A stretch of DNA of 64,000 nt from contig CP075495.1 of assembly GCA_021613535.1 (NCBI GenBank), positions 10,726,001 through 10,790,000 of the forward strand, given 5' to 3'. Below are positions 45,714-61,978 of the stretch, in pieces. Below the pieces are notes generated by a model. The model did not search any database. It was not told the DNA's origin and was given only the letters and a program-made list of their open reading frames with translations. How positions within the stretch are numbered: the stretch's first letter is position 1; each line of letters starts with the position of its first letter. The position numbers were made by a program, and so were the translations under genes. The DNA is from Adineta vaga. Taxonomy: Eukaryota > Rotifera.

Positions 45714-48700
45714 TTATGATAATGGTATTAGTCTCACAAGAGTGGATGTTGGTGATGTTGAAAGATTAAAGTTTGACATATATTGTCGAGCATTGGATTC
45801 GGCACGTGCTATTAGTAATTGTATTTCGTCATTACGATCTCGATCTTCTCTAAAAATATGAATTCAAATAATGATATTTATAAATAGAAAAATTTCTAAC
45901 ACAAGTAAATGCATTTTTCTTACCGTCGATCATCTTGTGCTCTTTTACGCATTTGAGACATTATATCTCGTAGATCAGCATTTTCTTCTTCGAGAATTTT
46001 CATTTGAACTTGTAAAGATTCTTTACTAGATTTTTCTGTCATAAATTTTCGTTCAAATTCATTGATCTAACCAAGAGAAGAAAAAAGAAAAGAAATCATA
46101 AAGTTTTATATAAATATTGATTAAAGATAATTAAATAGATTACTTTTGATTTCAATTCATCCAAACGATTCGATGCATCAATAGTATTAGCATCAAGATT
46201 GATAACATCAGTTCTGAAAAGAAAGTTACACAGATGAAATTTGAAGTGAAATAATCCTGTTTACCTTCGAACGGTTATATTTTCAAGTAACTGACTACGT
46301 CGTATGCGTTCTAATTCTTCTTCGAGAAGACGATTTCTAGGAACAATACAAACAAGAATCTCATATATATAATAATATTATTTAATACATACTTATCGAC
46401 AAGTTCATTTAATCGCTTGTATTCATGGGTTATTTTCTCTTCAACTGATTGTCGTTCCAAATATATTTCTCGATTTTTACATTGTGCATCTTGAATAACT
46501 TTATCTTTTTCATGAATAACCTCTTTTTTACGTGTCAACTCATTTTTCAATCGTTCAATTTCATGTTGTAATTGCTCAGTACGATATTGTGCTTCACGTC
46601 GTTCACGATCAGTTTGTTCTCTAAATTATAATATTCATGTAAAACTATATCTCATTTTATCCATACAAAATCTTTCTGGAGTTTTTTACTTACAAACGTG
46701 ATTTGATTATATTCATTTTATCTTTATATTTGGCCGTTACACTGGCAATATGTTGAGAGAACTGTTCCGATTTTGAATTAATTTCTAACTATAATGAAAA
46801 ATAATGATAAGCAAAAGCAAATGTTGATCTACCAATAATTTATAAGACCAAAAGAAAAAAAACATAATAATATAGAAAAAAATAGTCAATAATTTTGCAT
46901 TCAAGCGTGTTTAAACATGCTTCGTTAGTATAATATAGAAATATGTGCAATTTAGAAAGAGATAGAGAAAAAGAAACGAAAGCAACTTAAACAATATTAT
47001 AATATATGAATAGTTTTGTTTTCTTTCGAATAGAACTTATAATTAAAGTTTTGTTCTAGAGAAAGAGTGAAAATTCTTTTATCTGATAAAAAGACAGACA
47101 AATCGATCATTATTGAAACTCTATGTTATATATATATATATAAATATATTTTACGATGAGTAACAGCGAAAATATATAAGGTGAAAAGAAATAGTAAAAA
47201 ACAAGTTTTTCCTTCAATTGAAATGTGTTTTGTTTTAATAATAATGAACCTGTGATGGGTGATAAAAAGCACTAGTTTGTACTGGTGGATAATTCGTCTA
47301 GAATACACAGGGATTTAAGTAGACTATTTATCAATATAGTGAATGGAAAAATGAAAACTAGTTTGATTCAATATATATAAGTGATTCTAGTGATTGAAAA
47401 AAAAGGATAAAAAAAAGAAAACAACAAACAATACCAGTTTCTTGCGCAGCTGAACTAGTCAAGTGATAGAATAATATGTTCGCGTATGTAGAAATTGTAT
47501 GAGAATGAAGAGTAAATTTCATTCTTATACATACCTTTTCTTTTTCAAGTTGTTCACAACGACGTAATGTTTGTTCAAGTACGACTTGTACACGTTCAAG
47601 TTGAAGTGATGCAGCTGTAACACGTTCACATACATCATCATATTTGATTTTAAGTGAGATTAAATCGTTTTCAAGTTGACTAGAACGTCGACGTTCTTGT
47701 TCTAGTTCAGATGAATCTTGTCCCATTGTACTTGAAGTAAACTAAAAAATCATTTCAAGTTCATATAAACATTCAATATATTATTCATTTGAATAGATTA
47801 GTATAACGAGAATAAGTTTTCAACATCTCTCATTTTTTTCCTTTATGAATCGTTGACAAATCTGTGGGAATATGCAAAGTAATATTGTATAGTAATAAAA
47901 TACTTCTGATCACTTGAGAACATTCTAAGGATTTCATAGACATATAAATTTTCAGAATATAATCGTTTAGAATATCATAAAAGAACGATATATCAAAAGA
48001 TCTTACCGTATCTCGATCATATAACGATCGTTCATGTAATTGTTTTCTTGCATTATCCAATTCAAATTTGATGGTATTAGAATACTCAAGTAATTCATTA
48101 TATTGTTGACGTACTGTAAATAATTCATTTTCAAGTTGAATTGTATGACTCTAACATGTGAGAAAACGAGTAATTAACGAAAACAAAGAAGACGAAGTTT
48201 TGCCTTCCTACTTGTCTTTCGTCATGATGTCTTTCACGACTAAAATAAACAATTGATATGAGAAAAAAAATAGTTTTCAATTTCTTAATATCACTTTGAT
48301 ATTTCAAGTTCATCACCAAAACCATCAGGAAATTGTTGCATCGCTTCATTTAATCGTCGATTACATGTTGAAATATGTTGACGTAAAACATCACATTTTA
48401 ATTTTAATCTTTCAATATTAAATTTCACACTTTCATCCGAACTTTCAAACTAAATCAATATTAGTTAAACAACAAAATACGATGTCATATTTTAATTTCG
48501 TTACTTTTTGTTCAAGATCAACGATTTTATTCTCAGTAATTTCTAATTCATGACGAACACGATGTAATTCACGTTCAAGTGAACGTTGTTCAATAATAGT
48601 AAACAATTGTGTCACATCTTGATTTGATGATTGATATGATTTATCCATCTGTTATGAACATAAAAGTTAATATCTAGTTTTAGTTTCCTTTTTCTAGAAA

Positions 48701-51700
48701 TTATTTCTACTTCTGCTCAATCAGAGAATTTTCGATTAAGTTCTCGTTTAGGATTCTCTATTGAGCAGTTTATTGAATAAAAAATCAACAACTACGAACG
48801 AATTTAATTTGACTACACTTACGTCTCTAGATGAATTATAACTCTAGAATTTATTTTGATGTTTTTATTCTTATAATTTCCTTTTGTAAAAAAATGAAAG
48901 GTTCTCGAAAGTAATGAATACTTACTATATATTTAAGAAGATCATTTTCTTCTTGTTGAGATGATGATTTTAATTGAAGTTCGAGTAATTTTGCATCAGA
49001 ATGTCGCATTTGATCGATAGCTGTTTGAATCACTGATGTGTTGGATATTCCTCCATTTTGATCTAATTTTTCGTTAAGTAATGTAAATGTATATTCAAGT
49101 TTAGCACGAAGAGTTTCTAATTCACGTTGTAGTTCAATATTTTCTTGGATATATTTTTGAGAAATTATATCTGAATTTCCTATTGATACTTAATTTTAAT
49201 TTTCTATGAAAAGATTCAATAGAATTATTTTCTACCTGGTGATAGTACGATATTTCTAACTTGATCAGTATATTCAGCGGGTGGTGCACAAGTTTGATCA
49301 ATAATGTGTATTAATCGACTGATTTGTTCGTTCTTTTCTAATACGATTTTATCTAATTGTCGTTGAAATTCACTTTCAAGAAAACGATTTTGATTTTCAA
49401 GCATTATTGTTTGTTCACGAAGATAATGAACATCACGATCAGCAAAATTAATCATTTCACGTATTTGCTAGAAGAAAAACAAATCAATCGTTTTTCTTAT
49501 TCAAATTCAACTAACTTTCATTCCACTAAGAAAATCTTGATCATCTAAATTGAGATCTTGTAATAAATGTCTATAACGTTGTAAAATTGATATCATTGTT
49601 TGTCCTTTTAACCATAATTTCATGATAATTTCTCGTTCTTGCCCTTCGTGTAAATGAAATTCTCGTTCAATCGCATTCATTACATCTTGATAAGAGAGAA
49701 GACCCTAGAATTATTTTCAAAAAAAATTTTCATCTTATTTCATCTATATCAATCGATTTTTCTAGGAAAAGAAAACAATAATAAACGATACTTATGATTA
49801 TTTATTTATTCACACACTGTCATATCATGAAATCTTGTCGTTAATGTTAGAAAAGAAAACATTTTCTTTTTTCATGTTTATACATACTCTTAAACTAACA
49901 GACGATGGATAGACAGTAACTTCAGTTGTTTCAGATAGACGTGGTGATGTAAGATCTCGTTGAGGATGAAATGCATGAATGGGTGATGTTGCTTTTGTTG
50001 GAGGTGATAATGGTGTTGAGAGAAGATTATTTACACCGATTTCATACGGTTCAGATGTTGAAGATGAATTTAATGGAGGGAACGTAAGTGGATTTTGTCG
50101 AAGTAAATGTTCCATAGTTGTAACTGGAATTTGAGTACTATCAATAATAGTATTTAATTCTGCATATTGATCATAAATAATCTGTATAAAATGATAATAT
50201 TTACATTTTAAAATATGAATATCTTTTTACTCACTCGTTGTGGAGATAAAATGACTAATGATAATAAAGAAAAGATAGTTTAAATCGAAAATTAAATTTC
50301 TAAAGACTTACCGTTAGGTGCTGATTGAGTTCGTTTGACAAATTTTGTTTCGTAATATGGCAATGAATATTCACTGTTAAAACTCTAGAATGAACGAAGA
50401 CAGTATTTTGCAGAATAAGAATATGAAAAAAATATAAAAAGCCAAGAGCAAAATGCAACTCAGACATGTATGCACACACATACACACACATACAGAGAGA
50501 ATTGGATGCCTATACGTGTACTATTGATGACATTGACAGTCACAAACATCTCAATCGAATCTTTCGGTTTTTTTTCTCTTTATCGTTACCGTCTCTCTAT
50601 ACAAATGAGAAGAGAAAAGGACTTTTTTCGCATTAGTTTACCAGAGAATCGACTGATTGCAATTTTCTTTCTCTTCGACAAGAGATTTCAGCTAAACAAC
50701 AGTGAAAGAGAAAGAAAGTCGAAAGAGAGAAATTCATTTCATTATTTGATAGAAGAGAGGAAAGAAGACAAACTTATAAATATAAAAATCGATAAAAAAA
50801 GAACATAAAACTAAAGAAGTTGATCGAACGAAAATTGACATACTTGTTTGGAGTGATGATTGTTATGATCATTTACAATATGTTTCTGCAAGTTTTTATA
50901 ATTATTTTTCTTCTTTCGATTGAAATATCGATGTGTTGATGCTAGAGAAAAAGAAAAAATATAATTATATAATCAATTTTATTCTCTATCAAATCATTGA
51001 AGATTATCAATAGACAAACATGTTTCATGCGACTTAAGAATCGGATTTGTTGAGGCTTCCTCATTACTAAAATATCAGATGTGTAAATTATAAAGTGTTT
51101 TACATAAAGAGAACTAATTCGAACTTAAACGATTCCTTTTGTCTAAGAAAAGTAATAGACTACAGGAATATTACCAGCATTTTCGCTTTCGCTCGTGCTT
51201 TTTGAGTGGTATCAAGTAAAAGAGAAAAAGAAATGAAGTCAACAAGGTGCGTAGACGGTAACGAACGGTGTTATTTGTTCATCACGATTCATTTTCTCTA
51301 TGGTAATAGAAAGAATCGAGGATGAAAAGAAATCAGAAGTTAATGTACATCTATTGAGTACGAAAGAATAAAGAAGATTTTAGAAGGTGATGGTAACCCT
51401 TCGATATTGATCCTATAGATTTCACTCTGATCTTTTTCTTTCTTGATATTGGTATTCATTTAAGTAGATAAAAGAAAGAAAAAGATCTGTTACATCTAAT
51501 GTGCGAAACAAGAAGAATGGATCAATCGACGAGCACACTTATCGATAGGTGATCATGTAATCTGTTAAATATCGGTTGAAAGTTTAAGTGATTTGGTTTT
51601 CTTGAGTGAATAAGTAAAATTTTCAAGTAGAATAAACAATATATAGAATTATTGCATAAATGCATAGTTCGTTTCTTATTTCGAGGACAATAATTAATTA

Positions 51701-52265
51701 TATGTTTCAAATCTCTTTCTCGTCTTCTTTTATTTCATATCATCTTTCTTTCTTTCTTGACAATTTCAAGAATGAATTGAATGATTTATAACATGAGTAA
51801 TAAAAATGCTCTTAGATTTTATATCTCTCAACTTGTGAAGTTCGGTCATAGAAAATAAAACAGAGAGTTATTAAATAATAGAAGGAAAATATTTTGTAAC
51901 TTAAATGCAAAAAATGAGTAATTTCTTTTATCAACAAACCCATGAGTTCAATATGAGCTTTCAATACGTTCATAAGAGCATCTAACTTTCGGATAATGTT
52001 AATGAAAAGCAATGAATTATAAAAGACAATTATACAAACCATTTGCTTCATAAAATGTCGATGTAGGTACTTGTTCATCCGATACTTCGACTTCATACTC
52101 ATCCTTATCTTCTTCTTCTTCTTCATAATCTGATGAATGAGAGACAGATCTTGATCGTTGACGATAATATTGTTCATGATTAATTTGAACTGGTAAAAAC
52201 AATGAATCATCTAAACCAGCCACTGCTTCTGTTGAAGCAAGTGAATGTGACAATGACGAGGACAT
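45714..52265 (-). CDS. Large coiled-coil protein (959 aa), family not recognised
   Basis: Twenty-one in-phase exons (upper-lower): 52265-52036, 51066-51020, 50941-50844, 50384-50312, 50254-50235, 50181-49888, 49704-49516, 49467-49236, 49179-48926, 48843-48823, 48648-48505, 48449-48295, 48239-48212, 48150-48007, 47741-47535, 46788-46694, 46620-46393, 46336-46265, 46213-46144, 46066-45924, 45849-45714. Total 959 residues. The N-terminus is Ser-rich with an acidic EEEEEDKDEYEVEV run. A basic KKK/His-rich segment and a Pro/Ser-rich linker follow (TPLSPPTKATSPIH). From about residue 255 to the end it is almost continuous heptad-rich coiled coil (REQTIMLENQNRFLESEFQ, LERELHRVRHELEITENK, LEEENADLRDIMSQM). 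A 48-nt in-frame block at 47299-47252 (TNYPPVQTSAFYHPSQ) between good acceptor and weak donor may be an optional exon. This is most likely a centrosomal, ciliary or trafficking scaffold, but that is inference from the coiled-coil alone. Confidence 0.82.
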
Positions 52266-53430
52266 ATTTAATCAAAACTCTATCAATCTAAAACAAAATT
52301 AAATAGTACAAATTAATTCATTGAAATCAATGCTTGAGTTTGAGTTTGAATTAGATAAATAACTGTTCACATCATACGTGCTGCAAGATTTGTTTCGTGT
52401 AACTAAACATTAGTGGACAATATCATAGAACATTGACAAAATGTGGCACATTTGTTTTCTTCCATTATGGACGTTTTTCGATTTCATGTGATATAATAGT
52501 TGATGAAGTTGTTTTTGTTCTTATCGTGTGTTGTAGAGTAAACTAAAGCAAACATTTCTCATTCGTTCGTCCAGACTGCTAATTAAAGAAGAAAAGTGAA
52601 GAAAAGAAAAGAAAAAGAATCGAAAACAGATGCTAAATATTTTCAAAATACAATTAATGATAATTTCAAATTACATTTCGCCTGTATTAACAGTAACTGA
52701 ACGATATTTTTCATGTTACAATTATTCCATATGTGTATATATGTTAACTAATTTGTAGATTTTGAAAAGGATTGAAAAATTTTGTTTTCACAATATAGAG
52801 TGAATTTTATGTAGGTTTCGTTAATAAGTTCTTTTCAAGGTATTAGATGCCAGAAAAATACAAAGTGTTTGTATTTTATAGCAAAAAATGATGTTATTTT
52901 TGTCCAATATGTTAAGTATGTAGTGCATTTAACTGTTGTAGAATTTGGATGATTTACTTGCTTCATCATTATATATGAATGCAAAACAAATTGATTTAGA
53001 TTTAGCGTTTCAGTTTAGATAAACAACATCTCTTCATACTGTACGCTTTACATCTAAATATTTCACTGGGTTCATCTTGTTTGTCTATCGATTGTTGATT
53101 TAAATCCAAATTAGTTTTTCTTCATTGGATGAAAAACGATCAAGTAAAATTCAATTTTCTTTTAAATGTTAACAATGAAAACCATATGTAAAGCAAACAA
53201 TATTCAGCAGTAAAAACACACACAACTAGTTAGGAGAAGCAGACGAAAAACACAACGAAGAATATATCATTTATATTTTATTTCCCAGTTTTGAAAACAT
53301 TCATTTTGAATACGAACTACAGAAATGAATCTTATGTTTACATATGTATGTTATCCTATTTTGTTGACGAACACGAAAGAAAAACGGAATGAGAAAAGAA
53401 AAATATTATTTCGAATGTTTCGTTGTTTTC
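52266..53430. other. Spacer upstream of the coiled-coil gene
   Basis: 1.16 kb AT-rich, without a supported exon. It should hold the coiled-coil gene promoter near 52266-52600 and the DZANK1 3' end near 53300-53430. Confidence 0.45.
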
Positions 53431-57333
<3,903 letters not shown>

Positions 57334-57643
57334 TTCTTTTTTTTTTCTATCTAGGAATAGTTTCTTCTATGTTTGATTCAAAATGATGTGTGTAACCATT
57401 GCATATGTTCACTTATCGTTGGTTACCAGGCATCAGAGACTATGTATCGCATTGGTTCATTTTCTGACCAATCCGATTAGGAGTATTTCGTAAGTAAGTC
57501 AATGAATGAATGGATGGATTCTTTGTCTAGACTCTACTAGAGTTGATTTTTGCATTGAATTGTAATTCTAAGAATAATTATTTGATTGACGAATTAGAAA
57601 TGATCGAACTATGATGTTTATTTAGATTGTTAATACTATAGAG
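57334..57643. promoter_or_regulatory. Shared divergent promoter region of DZANK1 and MTR4
   Basis: Only 310 bp separate the two start codons, so both promoters and both 5' UTRs must lie here. An acceptor-like TGTTTATTTAG ends 18 nt before the MTR4 ATG. I cannot name specific factor sites. Confidence 0.55.
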
Positions 57644-60600
57644 ATGTCTAAAGATGCACTTTTCGATGTCTTCGATCAAGAAGAACCCACTGCTATTGTT
57701 GAATTACCTGAAAATACTACGATTATTCAACAAACGACGACAATAACTTCTATAACCACTACACAAATAAAGTAAATACACGATTTAAAAGATGCTCCCA
57801 TGATCATTCATTAAATATCAATTTGCATCACACCTTCTATTTATATCTTTTATTCTTCGTTTCAGGAAAGATAGTAATGGTGATATATCCTCTAAAGATA
57901 AACGTGTATGGGAAGAGGAAGAAGATGATGACGATGATAAAAACCTTCAATCAAGTTCACATTCAAAACGTACTCGAACTGATTTGTCAGCTGAAACTGG
58001 CAGGTAAATAATTAAAACAAAAAACAAATCAGTTTCGTTAGTTAAAGAATTTCTCTTCATATAATTTTAGTTTCTTTGATAATGTACCACGAATGAAGAT
58101 TCAAACAGTTGAAACAATTGAATCATGTTTACATGAAGTTAGTCTTCTTACTCTTTTCTTCTAATGACTGATATTATTTCTCCAATTAGGTTGTTCTTCC
58201 ACCAAATTTCGATTATATTCCCTTGAAACCTGCTGTTGGTCCTCCAGCTAAAGAATATAAATTTAATCTTGATCCATTTCAACGTGAAGCTATTTCTTGC
58301 TTACAAAACAATCAATCCGTACTTGTTTCCGCTCATACATCAGCTGGCAAAACTGTTGTTGCCGAGTATAACAATCAGTTTATCTAATTTACTCTATTAT
58401 CAGTCATAATTTTTCGATTTAGATATGCTGTTGCTATGGCATTACGTGATAAACAACGTGTTATATACACAACACCTATAAAAGCATTAAGTAATCAAAA
58501 ATATCGTGAATTACACGAAGAATTTAAAGATGTCGGTTTAATGACTGGTGATGTAACCATTAATCCATCTGCATCATGTCTTATTATGACAACAGAAGTA
58601 TATATTTATTGTCTTTCAATCAAAAATCGAAACGAAACGATGTTTATTTTTTAGATTCTTCGATCTATGCTTTATCGAGGTTCAGAAATCACTCGTGAAG
58701 TTGCTTGGGTCATTTTCGATGAAATTCATTATCTTCGTGATAAAGGTATAGAATTCGATAAGGAAATTTAATCTAGCATGTTATTATATTTCTTAAGAAC
58801 GTGGTGTTATTTGGGAAGAAACAATCATTCTATTACCTGATAATGTTCATTATGTATTCTTATCTGCTACAATTCCCAATGCAAAACAATTCGCTGAATG
58901 GATTTCTTTTCTTCATAATCAAGTACGAAAATTAAAATAAAAACTAGTTGAGATGATTGAACATGCTTATCATCAATCTGTCTTCTAGCCTTGCCATGTT
59001 GTCTATACCGATATGCGTCCGGTTCCTCTTCATCATTATATCTATCCAGCCGGTGCTGATGGTCTTCATTTAGTTGTAGATGAAACGGTATTGTTCTGTA
59101 ATGTTCATTAGTTTTTGTTATTGTTTACTCAATTTAGGGAAAATTTCGTGAGGATAATTTTAGTGCGGCAATGGCTACTTTACGTGATGCTGGTGATGCA
59201 GCTAAAGGTGATAAACGAGGACGACGAGGTGGTTTTAAAGGTAATTAAGATCCCTTCAAAAAAAAAAAGAAACAAGAATAATAAACGATTTCTCCTTCTT
59301 TCATTTATTATTTAGCTGAAACAAATGTTTTTAAAATTGTGAAAATGATAATGGAACGAAATTTAGCTCCAGTGATTGTTTTCAGTTTTAGTAAAAAAGA
59401 TTGTGAATCATATGCCTGTGCGATTTCTAAACTTGATTTTAATTCTGGTTAGTTATAAACAAGAACAAGATTTTCAATTTTGTAACATCGATTTATCGTA
59501 ATATTTTTAGATGATGAAAAACGACTTGTCGAAGAAGTATTTACAAATGCAATTGATCTTCTTTCGGAAGAAGATAAAAAATTACCACAAATCAATACTG
59601 TTTTACCATTATTGAAAAAAGGTGTTGGTATTCATCATTCAGGTTTATTACCAATTATCAAAGAAACAATTGAAATTCTTTTTGGTGAAGGACTTATTAA
59701 AACTTTATTTGCTACTGAAACATTTAGTATGGGATTGAATATGCCTGCTCGAACAGTTTTATTTACAGCAGCAAGAAAATTTGATGGAAAAGAATTACGT
59801 TGGGTATGTCATATAGAATCAAAATCTTATTTATTGAAATTGAACGATTGTTTTAATTATAGATAACTTCGGGTGAATACATTCAAATGAGTGGTCGAGC
59901 TGGTCGTCGTGGAAAAGATGATCGAGGAATAGTTGTTCTGATTATCGACGAACGAATGAGTCCAACGACAGCGAAAGAAATTGTTAAGGTAAATAAAAAT
60001 GATTTTCTTTTTTCATATCAAATTAATTCTCATGTTTTTTTCTTTATTACTTTAGGGAAAAGCTGATGCATTGAATAGTGCATTTAAATTAACATATAAT
60101 ATGGTATTAAATTTACTACGTGTTGAAGGTATTAATCCAGAATTTATGTTAGAAAGATCATTTTATCAATTTCAACATTTCTCAACTATACCAGCACTTC
60201 AAGAGAGTAAGAAATAATTAGTTCGATTAATTTTTGATAAGATTTATAATTTTAGAATTGAAAAAATGTGAACAACAATATGAGTTGATTAAAATTGAAA
60301 ATGAAGAAGAAGTTGCAAGATATTATAAATTAAAGAAAAAACTCGAAATAGTTCAAGATCAAATGTCTGTGATGACTAATGAACCAAAATATTTGTTACC
60401 ATTTCTTCAACCAGGTCGACTTGTTACTGTAAGTTATTGAAGAGAAATTTTGTAGACAATTCACAAATGTATGACGAAATCACATTATCAAACTTGTGGT
60501 TTATTTCTCGTCTAGGTCAAACATGGTGATACGAATTTTGATTGGTGTGTTGTACTTAATTTTCATAAAAAAGCTGGGGAAAAAGTATATGAATCTTGTT

Positions 60601-61978
60601 TATATTTATTCTATTATCTTCTGTACATTCGAATTTTCTTTAGCCAACATATACCATTGATGTATTAGCACATCTAACACAAGAAAGTGCTGCACAAAAA
60701 TCAACTACTGATTTACAAGCATGTCCTTTGTCTGAAAAAGGTGAAATGAAAGTAAGTCATATTTTAGTTGTCTTTCTTAACATCTTAACAATTGAACATT
60801 CAAGGCAATACCAATTCAACATACATTAATTCGTGATGTCAGTGCGATACGTGTTTATTTACCGGACGATTTACGAACAAAAGAAGCTCGTCAAAGTGTA
60901 TTAAAATCTGTTCAAGAAATCAAACGACGTCATCCACTTGGATTACCTTTATTAGATCCCATTAAAGATATGGATATTAAATCGACAGAAATGTTATCAT
61001 GCATAAAACAATATTCGACAATTCAAACACGTATTAGTGAACATCCATTGAGTAAAGATAATCAATTGAAACATTTTTATGAACTTTACGAACATAAAGC
61101 AAATCTCGAACGACAAGTTATCGAAGCAAAAAATGAATTGAAAAAAGCTCAATCATTATTACAAATAGGAGATTTAAAAAAATATAAACGTGTTTTACGT
61201 CGATTAGGTTATTGTAATTCAGCTGATGTTATTGATTTGAAAGGTCGAGTCGCATGTGAAATTGATACGGGTGATGAACTAGTTACAACAGAACTTTTAT
61301 TTAATGGAGTTTTTAATGATTTAACTGTCAGTCAAGCATGTGCTTTGCTTAGTTGTTTTGTTTTTCAAGAAAAAGCAAATGAAATGCCCAAATTACCACA
61401 AGAATTATCAGGACCATTAAGACTTATGCAGGTATGTATTTCACCCACTAAACATTGCTCAGGTTAGATTGATAAACAAAGTTTGATTAGTTTTGTATGA
61501 AATTACCCTATAAAATATGTTTAATTATTGTTTTTTTCTCTCTTAGGAAACTGCTCGTCGAGTAGCTCGTGTATCAATCGAAAGTAAAATTGATATGGAT
61601 GAAGAACGTTATGTTGATGGATTTAAACCATACATGATGGATGTCATTAAAGCTTGGGTTGAAGGACAAAGTTTTGCTAGTATATGTAAAATGACATCGA
61701 TTTATGAAGGTTAATACATATGAATGAAAGATAGGCATTTTAATTAATGTTTTTGTTAATAGGTTCAATTGTACGTTGTGTGCGACGACTTGAAGAACTA
61801 CTTCGACAAATGTGTTCTGCTGCAAAAGCTATTGGTAATAGTGAACTTGAGGCAAAATTTACCGAAGGTACAAACGAGCTCTTTTTTTTCCATTACTTTA
61901 AGATAAATACAATGTCTATTTTTAGGAACTGAAAAGATCAAACGTGATATCATTTTTGCAGCTTCATTATATTTATAA
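57644..61978 (+). CDS. MTREX: MTR4 (SKIV2L2/MTREX) exosome RNA helicase
   Basis: Twenty in-phase exons (57644-57771, 57866-58003, 58071-58137, 58190-58365, 58423-58597, 58655-58745, 58798-58922, 58989-59087, 59138-59240, 59316-59447, 59511-59803, 59863-59988, 60056-60206, 60256-60428, 60516-60584, 60644-60751, 60805-61431, 61547-61709, 61763-61867, 61926-61978) give 1033 residues; human MTR4 is 1042. Motif I is [15 protein letters not shown], motif [11 protein letters not shown], motif [11 protein letters not shown], and motif [11 protein letters not shown]. The arch domain with KOW ([21 protein letters not shown]) and the C-terminal helical bundle are present. MTR4 unwinds RNA for the nuclear exosome (TRAMP/NEXT complexes). 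I see no lesions. Confidence 0.97.
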
